The position numbers were made by a program, and so were the translations under genes. A stretch of DNA of 5,132 nucleotides from Candidatus Wirthbacteria bacterium CG2_30_54_11 (GTDB taxonomy: Bacteria > Patescibacteriota > CG2-30-54-11), in contig MNZT01000051.1 in the NCBI GenBank assembly GCA_001873755.1, forward strand, positions 1-5,132, written 5' to 3'. A model generated the notes under the pieces. That model was not told the DNA's origin. It was given only the letters and a program-made list of their open reading frames with translations, and did no database searches. Of this stretch, positions 1 through 5,132 are shown one piece after another; the stretch's first letter is position 1, and the number at the start of each line of letters is the position of its first letter.

Positions 1-1092
1 CTGGAGACTGACGATGCCGGCGGTCGAGAGGAACGAAAGCTGAAAACCCAGATCGCTGAAAGACTGAGGAGAGAGCATCAGCATGGCACAGGCAGCCAGA
101 AGCAGGGTCGTGGTTATCCTCGTCGGCCTGCCCACCTGCCTGCTCAGCAATGCCAGCCAGCCCATGAATCCTGCCCTGAGTACCGAGGCGGAAGCGCCGA
201 CCAGAATGATGAAAAAGATCAACCCGATGCTGATCCAGATGAACTGCCAGCGGCGCGAAAGCCAGCGCCTCAGAAGCATTTCCAACATAAGCACGATGAT
301 GCTGATATTGTAGCCGGAGATGGCGATGATGTGGGTAGTGCCGGTGGTGCTGAGCGCTGACTTGAACGACTCAGAAAAACCTTTGCGCATGCCCAGCAGC
401 AGGCCGGAGAGCAGGGATGATTCGGGCTCCGGGAGCAGCCGGTTGATAGCGTCGCCGATGAAAGACTTGAGACCGATGAGGGTCGAAACCAGGGGACTCC
501 CCCGCCTGATCCCCGTCGACTCGATGTCATTGGTCATGGCCTGAGCATAGATCCCCTGACGGCTCAAGTATTCCCGATAGGAAAAGGTATCGGTTTCAAA
601 AGGGACTTCGATCTCGCTCCCGGCCTCTATGACCTCACCGTAATGGAACTCGGGATAACGGTTAACGGTAACGAGCAGCTTGAGATGGGCTGGCTCCCAG
701 GCTGACGTACGTTTGATGCTCTCGACCTCGACCGTATAGCGGGTATAGATATCCCTCACATCCGGCTCGGCGATAATCTCCCCTCTCCACTCGACTTTTT
801 CACCATAGAGCGGCTCAACGGCCGAAAGGGAAAAGCGACCGGCCGCCTGCCAGCTGATTTGCAGGCCGACCGAGAAGCACAGGCAGGTCAAAGCAGTATA
901 CCGAACCAGCGGATAGCGATGCCAGAAAAGCGCAACTCCGAGGAAGGAAAGTGAGATCCACCATCCAAGCCAGGGATCAGATCTCAAAACTGTTCCGCTG
1001 ATCAGTCCACAAATCACGGCGACTGAGGCGACCGCCAGGTACGGGATCGTTCGGCCCCAGGCTTTCACCGCAGCGGCAGAACGGTTCATCAT
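1..1092 (-). CDS. comEC: ComEC/Rec2-family DNA uptake channel protein, N-terminal 364 residues (C-terminus outside window)
   Basis: ComEC is the polytopic membrane protein that carries single-stranded DNA across the cytoplasmic membrane during natural transformation. The frame is open from 1092 to the window edge without a stop. Residues 12-33, 42-57 and 64-80 are hydrophobic helices. About 85-190 form the DUF4131 (OB-fold-like) region, including FSYREYLSRQGIYAQA near 170-185. The Competence domain follows: SSLLSGLLLGMRKG (225-238), GTTHIIAISGYN (251-262), GASASVLRAGFMGW (299-312) and DLGFQLSFLSTAGI (347-360), all characteristic of ComEC. The rest of that domain and any metallo-beta-lactamase-like domain lie outside the window. 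Two adjacent ATGs (1092 and 1089) overlap the kinase stop. An AGGTG at 1094-1098 sits 1 base from the first and 4 from the second, so 1089 may be the real start. Translation is probably coupled to the kinase gene. Identification is firm; completeness of the gene is unknown. Confidence 0.95.
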   Translation of the reverse strand, partial: MMNRSAAAVKAWGRTIPYLAVASVAVICGLISGTVLRSDPWLGWWISLSFLGVALFWHRYPLVRYTALTCLCFSVGLQISWQAAGRFSLSAVEPLYGEKVEWRGEIIAEPDVRDIYTRYTVEVESIKRTSAWEPAHLKLLVTVNRYPEFHYGEVIEAGSEIEVPFETDTFSYREYLSRQGIYAQAMTNDIESTGIRRGSPLVSTLIGLKSFIGDAINRLLPEPESSLLSGLLLGMRKGFSESFKSALSTTGTTHIIAISGYNISIIVLMLEMLLRRWLSRRWQFIWISIGLIFFIILVGASASVLRAGFMGWLALLSRQVGRPTRITTTLLLAACAMLMLSPQSFSDLGFQLSFLSTAGIVSLQ

Positions 1093-2870
1093 GCACCTGT
1101 GACTGGTTGATGTACAGGCAGCCAGAACGAAAAAGTTGCACCCTGGCCTTCTTCTGACTTGGCCACGATCTCGCCGTGGTGGAAATCCACCAGCGCCCTC
1201 GTGATATAGAGCCCGAGCCCGAGATGCATATCGGTAAAAGTCCGCTCCTTGGAAGCCCGGTAGAACTTCGTAAACAGGTGCTGCAATTCCTCCTTCGAAA
1301 GTCCTTTACCGCTGTTCTGGATCGAAGTCTCTACCCGTTCTTTTGCCGGATCATAGGAATACACGACTTTGACCGACCCGCCCGGCGGCGTGTGCTCGAT
1401 CGCATTGCGGACCAGATTGTCCACTACTTCCCTCAGAGCGGCTTCATCACCCTGAACCTTGGGAAAAGCGGCTCCGTTTATTTCAAAGACCAGAGCGACG
1501 TTGTTCTTCTGTGCTATAGGTGCGTATTCAGTATTCGAAGCTTTCATCAAGACCGGCCAGTCCAGTTCCGTAGTACGGAGGACAAAATTCCCCTGTTCCA
1601 GACGGGAAATACGGATAAGATTTTCCACCAGTTTTTGCAGTCGCACCACATTCGATTTCATACCTCCCAACAGCATCATATCTTCCGCTGAGAGGGTACC
1701 CTCCCGCATGGCCAGATACATCTCGAGACTGCCGTTGATCGTGGTCAACGGGGTCCTGAGCTCATGCGCAGCGATCGCCGCAAAGTCTGATTTCATGCGG
1801 TCGATCTCCTGCTCTTCTCCGATATACTTGAGCGTCGTGACCGCACCGCACCTCCTGCCTTCGGCTCCGAACCGGGGCTCCACATGCAGGGCAAAAAGAC
1901 GCCAGTGGCCGTGTACGCTCTCGATGTACGAGGTGCTCTCCAGTGCCGTTTCCTCTCCGCTCTGGATCATCACTTCTGGCAAAGTCTCATGTGCGACCGG
2001 CTCCCGGGTCTTGGTCTGAAAAGACAGTACCCGGTCAAAAACCTGCCCCAGTACGTCAGGCTCACGGAAACCCAGGAGGGTCTCCGCCTTGCGGTTGAAG
2101 GTGATCAGTCTGCCCTGCTCGTCCACCACATACAGCCCGCAGTCGATATCCCTGGACGAACCTTCCTCCACCGCAGAAGAACGAAGTTTCTGCTGGACCA
2201 CCCCCTGATCCAGATAGTAGACACTGTCGGCGATGCTCTCAGCTGTATTATAGGCAGAGGTCATGACGACTGCGGTCTCTGATTTCGCTGCAAAGGTATG
2301 AATGATCTCGAGAAACGCCTTGGACTCGTCGTCATTCAATCCCTCGGTGACCGCGTCGATGAATATGATGAGCGGAGCACGCACTAAAGCCCGAGAGAGA
2401 GCTACCCTTTTCTGGATACTGTAGGTCAAGTCAGATGTCAGTCTGCCAGCATAGGCTGTAATCCCACAGATAGCGAGCGCGGCATCAATCATATCCGGGG
2501 GGATCTTCTTGCCCTGCCCGCAGGCGATGGAAGCAGCCAGTGCCACGGTATCCCGTACGGTCAGCCAGCTGAGAAAGCGCAGATCCCTGGATACATCGCC
2601 TATAGTAGTCGCTCTGATACCAAGCAAGGCATCCGGCGTCAATCGGGCTATGTCTTTGCTTGCGATAATGATGTTACCGCGGGTAGGCCGCTCCAGCCCG
2701 GTCATAATTCTCATCAGGAGACTCTTACCGGAATCCGCTTTGCCGGAAATCAGTATGATCTCACCCGGAGAAACTGTAAAATTGATATCCTCCAGGACCC
2801 AGGCGCCGGACTGGGGGGTTGTGACTTTTCTGGAAACACTCTGCACGTCGAGGACGTATTCGCTGGTCAT
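1089..2870 (-). CDS. Fusion protein: degenerate ABC ATPase domain - PAS - histidine kinase (593 aa, soluble)
   Basis: Residues 5-225 resemble LolD/MacB/FtsE ABC ATPases: P-loop GKADSGKS (43-50) and Walker B IIFID (168-172). Key residues are lost: Q-loop Gln is R95, LSGGQ is LTYSI (148-152), the catalytic Glu is A173 and the switch His aligns with A206. About 240-350 look like a PAS domain (GLYVVDEQGRLITFNRKAE). A full kinase core follows: H-box with H369 in AAHELRTPLT, N-box DNLVRNAIEH (484-493), G1 NSGKGL (519-524), F-box LFTKFYRA and G2 GLGLYI (551-556). No membrane segment is visible, so membrane contact must come from a partner, most likely the small FtsX-like protein encoded 34 bases upstream. 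Autophosphorylation at H369 is expected; ATP hydrolysis by the ABC domain is doubtful. The start at 2870 has a well-placed AGGA. The cognate response regulator is not in the window. Domain calls are secure; the role is inferred. Confidence 0.9.
   Translation of the reverse strand: MTSEYVLDVQSVSRKVTTPQSGAWVLEDINFTVSPGEIILISGKADSGKSLLMRIMTGLERPTRGNIIIASKDIARLTPDALLGIRATTIGDVSRDLRFLSWLTVRDTVALAASIACGQGKKIPPDMIDAALAICGITAYAGRLTSDLTYSIQKRVALSRALVRAPLIIFIDAVTEGLNDDESKAFLEIIHTFAAKSETAVVMTSAYNTAESIADSVYYLDQGVVQQKLRSSAVEEGSSRDIDCGLYVVDEQGRLITFNRKAETLLGFREPDVLGQVFDRVLSFQTKTREPVAHETLPEVMIQSGEETALESTSYIESVHGHWRLFALHVEPRFGAEGRRCGAVTTLKYIGEEQEIDRMKSDFAAIAAHELRTPLTTINGSLEMYLAMREGTLSAEDMMLLGGMKSNVVRLQKLVENLIRISRLEQGNFVLRTTELDWPVLMKASNTEYAPIAQKNNVALVFEINGAAFPKVQGDEAALREVVDNLVRNAIEHTPPGGSVKVVYSYDPAKERVETSIQNSGKGLSKEELQHLFTKFYRASKERTFTDMHLGLGLYITRALVDFHHGEIVAKSEEGQGATFSFWLPVHQPVTGA
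1094..1098 (-). promoter_or_regulatory. Ribosome binding site of comEC, inside the kinase gene
   Basis: On the minus strand this reads AGGTG. It lies 1 base from the ATG at 1092 and 4 bases from the ATG at 1089. Three other genes here have 5-base spacers, so the second ATG is the better-spaced start. The kinase stop codon (1089-1091) overlaps both. Confidence 0.5.
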
Positions 2871-2873
2871 GCT

Positions 2874-2881
2874 CTTCCTTT
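2874..2881 (-). promoter_or_regulatory. Ribosome binding site that fixes the start of the ABC-PAS-kinase gene
   Basis: The minus strand reads AAAGGAAG, with the AGGA core ending 5 bases before the ATG at 2870. This decides for 2870 over an in-frame ATG at 2969, which would add 33 residues unlike any ABC domain and overlap the preceding gene by 65 bases. Confidence 0.75.
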
Positions 2882-2904
2882 CTCTGCTGATTTCCTCAAA
2901 GTTC

Positions 2905-3312
2905 TCAAATCGAGCCTGTCCACACGCAGGTATCCGCAGTCTGAGACGACAACAGGACAACAGCTGCAATGGAGATCAGGATCGGCGGTACCAGATACAG
3001 CATCAATTCAGCGGCTCTGAGCCAGGTCACGGTCCGGCCGGGCATCCCGCTTTCCATGAAAACCCTCCGTTCATCCCGGCGTTGCGCATCAAAAGAGAAA
3101 AAAACCAGAAGTACTGCCAGCAGGAACAGGCCGAGGAAAACCACTTTCCATAAATCAAAAGCACCTCCTGACGCCAGAGAATCACCGAACAGATCCGATG
3201 GACATGGCTGGGGATAGAGCACCACCGCCATCATGGAAACGCTCAGAAAAACCACACCGACCAGGTAGGTAGGTAGGTCACTGAAGATCCGTTTGAAGAG
3301 ATACTTGATCAT
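2905..3312 (-). CDS. Small three-helix membrane protein resembling a minimal FtsX/MacB-type ABC permease (135 aa)
   Basis: I do not recognise a named family. Three hydrophobic helices are visible: about 14-33, 54-74 and 103-122. Positive charges at the N-terminus (MIKYLFKR) and between helices 2 and 3 put the N-terminus and the 75-101 loop in the cytoplasm and the short 34-53 loop outside. The loop and start of helix 3 (RRDERRVFMESGMPGR, then a glutamate at 102 entering the helix) resemble the coupling-helix region of FtsX-like permeases. Those have four helices and a large external domain after helix 1; here that domain is only about 20 residues and helix 4 is missing. Cysteines at 37 and 129 would both face outside. 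The gene starts 8 bases after comEA and precedes the kinase carrying an ABC domain of the matching class, so a docking partner role is plausible. FtsX kinship is moderate confidence; the gene itself is well supported. Confidence 0.8.
   Translation of the reverse strand: MIKYLFKRIFSDLPTYLVGVVFLSVSMMAVVLYPQPCPSDLFGDSLASGGAFDLWKVVFLGLFLLAVLLVFFSFDAQRRDERRVFMESGMPGRTVTWLRAAELMLYLVPPILISIAAVVLLSSQTADTCVWTGSI
3263..3278. repeat. Tetranucleotide repeat (AGGT)x4, inside the small membrane protein gene
   Basis: Four perfect tandem copies of AGGT on the plus strand (ACCT on the coding strand) encode part of LPTYL at residues 13-17, at the start of the first membrane helix. The unit is not a multiple of three, so gain or loss of a copy would shift the frame. 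Four copies is short for an efficient contingency locus. Confidence 0.85.
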
Positions 3313-3317
3313 GGATT

Positions 3318-3322
3318 TCCCT
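3318..3322 (-). promoter_or_regulatory. Ribosome binding site of the small membrane protein, overlapping the comEA stop
   Basis: The minus strand reads AGGGA, 5 bases before the ATG at 3312. Its first two bases are the AG of the comEA TAG stop (3321-3323), so termination of comEA and initiation of the next gene occur at the same spot, which favours translational coupling. Confidence 0.7.
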
Positions 3323-3881
3323 AAATACAGATTTTATCCGAAAGACCGTTGAATATCGATTGTGAAATGACTTTTTTCGTCACGAGATCAGTGATCTGGG
3401 TGTATGGACGATTGTCAATTATCTTTTTTGCGTAGACAGGCCCGATACCGTTCAGGGTATCCAGTTCGGTCTGAGACGCGAGATTGAGATTAACGCAGGT
3501 CCCGGCGAGAGCAGTATCAGTGGTTCCGGAAGTAGAGGCAGCAGTTTCCCCTTTCACAGGGATACGGATGAGTTGTCCGTCCTGCAGGAGAGAAGCCCTG
3601 CTCAAGAGAAAATGGTCCATGTCCGCATCCTCCCGCAGGCCTCCGGCTGACCGGATGGCATCTTCGATGCGGGCGGTGGTACTCAGGGAATACACTCCGG
3701 GCGAGACAACCGCCCCTTCTACATCTACCATCACGAGGTCTGCCGCACTATCCGTCTGGTTGATCCTGATCTCCGGCGAGGCACCTCCACGCTGCCACAG
3801 GATGACGCCGCCTGAGATGATCGCGACGATCAAAGCAAGACCTACCCAGGGAGCTGTACGATCAAACCAGTGCGGGTTCAT
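3321..3881 (-). CDS. comEA: ComEA, membrane-anchored DNA receptor for natural transformation (186 aa)
   Basis: ComEA binds incoming double-stranded DNA outside the cytoplasmic membrane and passes it to ComEC. One N-terminal membrane anchor (about 12-30) is followed by an SLBB domain (about 50-110, VDVEGAVVSPGVYSL then GQLIRIPV), a Thr/Ser/Ala-rich linker (111-127) and a helix-hairpin-helix DNA-binding domain (128-186). The first hairpin is canonical: VNLNLASQTEL and LNGIGPVYAKKII. The second has no GIG; it reads DLVTKKVISQSIFNGL, a shorter variant I know from other HhH proteins. Cysteines at 129 and 185 bracket the HhH domain and could form a disulfide outside the cell. The ATG overlaps the HD gene stop as ATGA, with only a weak GGAT upstream, so expression probably relies on coupling. 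In many genomes comEC follows directly; here two signalling-type genes intervene. Length and domain order match Gram-positive ComEA. Confidence 0.95.
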   Translation of the reverse strand: MNPHWFDRTAPWVGLALIVAIISGGVILWQRGGASPEIRINQTDSAADLVMVDVEGAVVSPGVYSLSTTARIEDAIRSAGGLREDADMDHFLLSRASLLQDGQLIRIPVKGETAASTSGTTDTALAGTCVNLNLASQTELDTLNGIGPVYAKKIIDNRPYTQITDLVTKKVISQSIFNGLSDKICI

Positions 3882-4441
3882 GTGTGATCCAAAGCCTCAT
3901 GAGATGCAACAAGTTCCTCATACCATGCCCGTGCAGCAGGTAACCACTCGCGCGCACCTGTATGCATCCAAAAGTCGGACAGATCGACCCGATAGACTTG
4001 TTCGTAGCGCAGCACCTGCCCCAGCATCTGCAGGGCATCGGCATCACCGACGATCCTGGATTCCAAGGTCGCGCCTTCGGAAAATTCAGAAAAAAGCGCT
4101 ATCAGATGCTGCTCCAGCTCTTCGCTGAGTTCTGAAGCCATATCCATGACCGCCTTGAACTCCGCCGTTCTCTTCACTTCCCTGCCGATGTATTCCTCCA
4201 CCGCCCCCAGGGTGAGATCTCCGATACGTGACTCTCCAGCGTCATGCATGAGCGCCATTTTGATCACCCTGGGCACGTCAGCATGTTCCTCTTCAGCGAG
4301 AAGCCAGGCGTACCAGGCGACGGCAAAGCTGTGTTCGGCGACGCTCTCCACCTGTGGTATACTATGGTTCTGGTAGCCCGTCCGGGGTACCAGCTTCAAA
4401 TTCTCGATCTCATCGAGGAATACCAGTGCGGGTGACTTCAT
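3878..4441 (-). CDS. HD-domain phosphohydrolase, YfbR/HDDC2 5'-deoxynucleotidase-like (187 aa)
   Basis: HD-domain metal-dependent phosphohydrolase. The metal-binding pattern is visible: H37 in VAEHSFAVA, H66-D67 in MALMHDAGESRIGDL and an Asp in VGDADALQML (D133 or D135). The spacing and the GDL after the HD pair match the COG1896 group (YfbR, HDDC2), whose characterised members remove phosphate from deoxynucleoside 5'-monophosphates. The protein appears cytosolic, with no signal or membrane segment, and its length is normal for the family. The start at 4441 is chosen because AGGA lies 5 bases upstream and the preceding gene stops 1 base before it; an upstream in-frame ATG at 4486 would only add 15 residues inside that gene. 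The stop overlaps the comEA start. Its place in a DNA-uptake operon suggests a role in handling deoxynucleotides from imported or degraded DNA, but this is inference and the true substrate is unknown. Confidence 0.88.
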   Translation of the reverse strand: MKSPALVFLDEIENLKLVPRTGYQNHSIPQVESVAEHSFAVAWYAWLLAEEEHADVPRVIKMALMHDAGESRIGDLTLGAVEEYIGREVKRTAEFKAVMDMASELSEELEQHLIALFSEFSEGATLESRIVGDADALQMLGQVLRYEQVYRVDLSDFWMHTGAREWLPAARAWYEELVASHEALDHT

Positions 4442-4442
4442 C

Positions 4443-5132
4443 TCAGTCCTGCTCCAGAAATTCGACATACCGGATCTTCCAGGCATCGCTCTCTTTGATG
4501 ACCTGGAATTCCTGACTGCTGGTCACCCGGTCGAAGGTCACCTCAGTGATCGCGCCGCTTATGGGAGGCTGGGCGACTTCCCGGGTAACTTTGACTACGA
4601 TGATGTAGTAGTCTTCCTTTTCGACCGTTGAAACAACCAGGAAATCAACGATAGCATCACTCCCCATGGCGAACAGCTCGTACGTTCTTCCGGCTGAATC
4701 GGTCAGGAGTGCCTGGGCAGCATCTATATCGAGTTCGATATACGCCTGCAGGAATGCTTCTACCGTATCCTGCACATCTTGCAAATCCTTCTGCTTGGCG
4801 AGCTTGTCAGCTTCATCCTGAGCTGTCTTACCCAGGATGAGCGCCTTCGCGTCTTCGATCATGCGTTTGAGATTCTGCGGCATGACTTCGAACACCGCCG
4901 TATTCATATCCTGACGGATGAAATCAGAATTCAGTCGAATCAGTCCGGCCTCCCGGCCCACTTCCTGCCCGGTCGACACCATGTCGGTCAACTGCCTGGC
5001 CGTGATGGAAGCAACGTCAGAAGTCGAAAGGATGGTCAAAACCGTGGAAAGATAATCCTTGTAGTCGATCAAAAATTCGACCAGGTCGCTCTGGTCCACG
5101 CTGTAATCCGCCGGAACTGACATGGTAGACAA
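4443..5132 (-). CDS. Uncharacterised protein with NTF2-like C-terminal domain, 5' end probably outside window
   Basis: The frame is open to the window edge and encodes at least 229 residues. I do not recognise a named family. Counting from the edge, residues about 15-115 are mostly helical and charged, with an Asp/Lys/Gln-rich stretch near 100-120 (QDEADKLAKQKD) that looks like an extended helix. Residues about 120-229 begin with TVEAFLQAYIELDIDAAQALL, continue through alternating beta strands and end in DAWKIRYVEFLEQD. That is the layout of NTF2-like/SnoaL-like domains, which are often found on secreted or lipid-anchored proteins. An ATG lies at 5123 and a TTG at 5132, but neither shows a ribosome binding site in the visible bases, so the real start and any signal peptide are probably upstream. 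The stop is 1 base before the HD gene start, indicating a shared transcript. Function is unknown; a link to competence is only positional. Confidence 0.7.
   Translation of the reverse strand: MSTMSVPADYSVDQSDLVEFLIDYKDYLSTVLTILSTSDVASITARQLTDMVSTGQEVGREAGLIRLNSDFIRQDMNTAVFEVMPQNLKRMIEDAKALILGKTAQDEADKLAKQKDLQDVQDTVEAFLQAYIELDIDAAQALLTDSAGRTYELFAMGSDAIVDFLVVSTVEKEDYYIIVVKVTREVAQPPISGAITEVTFDRVTSSQEFQVIKESDAWKIRYVEFLEQD
4447..4455 (-). promoter_or_regulatory. Ribosome binding site deciding the HD phosphohydrolase start
   Basis: The minus strand reads GGAGCAGGA within the last codons of the preceding gene, with AGGA ending 5 bases before the ATG at 4441. It supports 4441 rather than 4486 as the start. 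Confidence 0.7.

Noticed and set aside
1299..1316. Asn in place of Asp in the kinase G1 box (NSGKGL) as a sign of a dead kinase
   Set aside because: Asn at this position occurs in apparently active histidine kinases, and the H, N, F and G2 boxes are all intact, so inactivity is not supported.
1176..2282. Long open frames on the plus strand (1176-1691, 1459-2019, 1884-2282)
   Set aside because: They lie wholly inside the kinase gene on the opposite strand and give no recognisable domain. The minus-strand frame has clear PAS and kinase motifs.
2871..2969. N-terminal extension of the kinase to an ATG at 2969
   Set aside because: The added 33 residues show no domain, overlap the preceding gene, and 2870 has a well-spaced AGGA while the extension is not needed.
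2509..3153. Plus-strand open frame across the ABC domain and small membrane protein
   Set aside because: It is antisense to two well-supported genes with ribosome binding sites, and its translation shows no family motifs.
2871..3312. Frameshift hiding a fourth helix of the small membrane protein
   Set aside because: After its stop the other forward frame gives a charged, non-hydrophobic stretch leading straight into the kinase ribosome binding site, so no lost helix is hidden there.
3484..4128. Plus-strand open frame across comEA and the HD gene
   Set aside because: It is antisense to ComEA and the HD protein, whose motifs are unambiguous, and its own product looks like low-complexity antisense translation.
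4355..4363. TGGTATACT on the plus strand resembling an extended -10 promoter element
   Set aside because: No convincing -35 element lies upstream, it is inside the HD gene pointing antisense, and it has no gene to drive.

Overview
The window looks like one tightly packed bacterial operon, with every gene on the minus strand, so transcription runs from the right end to the left. Six protein genes cover almost all of it. Gaps are 1, 8 and 34 bases, and the other two junctions overlap by 1 to 4 bases. No RNA gene, insertion sequence, CRISPR array, terminator or convincing promoter is visible. The operon promoter is probably upstream of position 5132, and its end lies beyond position 1. No stretch longer than 34 bases is left without a gene.

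In order of transcription the genes are: (1) the 3' part of an unrecognised protein with an NTF2-like C-terminal domain (4443-5132); (2) an HD-domain phosphohydrolase of the YfbR/HDDC2 type (3878-4441); (3) ComEA, the membrane-anchored DNA receptor of natural transformation (3321-3881); (4) a very small three-helix membrane protein resembling a shrunken FtsX/MacB-type ABC permease (2905-3312); (5) a 593-residue fusion of a degenerate ABC ATPase domain, a PAS domain and a complete histidine kinase (1089-2870); and (6) the N-terminal 364 residues of ComEC, the DNA-uptake channel, cut by the window edge (1-1092).

The comEA and comEC genes mark this as a late-competence (DNA uptake) locus. The unusual part is the pair between them. 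The kinase has no membrane segment of its own. Its N-terminal ABC domain is most like the LolD/MacB/FtsE group, whose partners are FtsX-type permeases, and the preceding gene encodes what looks like a minimal FtsX-type protein with its coupling helix kept. The ABC domain keeps the P-loop lysine and Walker B aspartate. It has lost the Q-loop glutamine, the LSGGQ signature, the catalytic glutamate and the switch histidine, so it is probably not a working transport ATPase. My inference is a two-protein signalling complex: the small membrane protein is the anchor or sensor, the pseudo-ATPase is the docking module, and the PAS-kinase is the output. It may report on the envelope or on DNA uptake. 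No response regulator lies in the window.

The organism is a bacterium with moderate, slightly GC-rich composition and good AGGA-type ribosome binding sites. A ComEA with an SLBB domain and one transmembrane anchor is typical of Gram-positive lineages. A deep-branching actinobacterial or related monoderm genome would fit, but this is a weak inference from the sequence alone.
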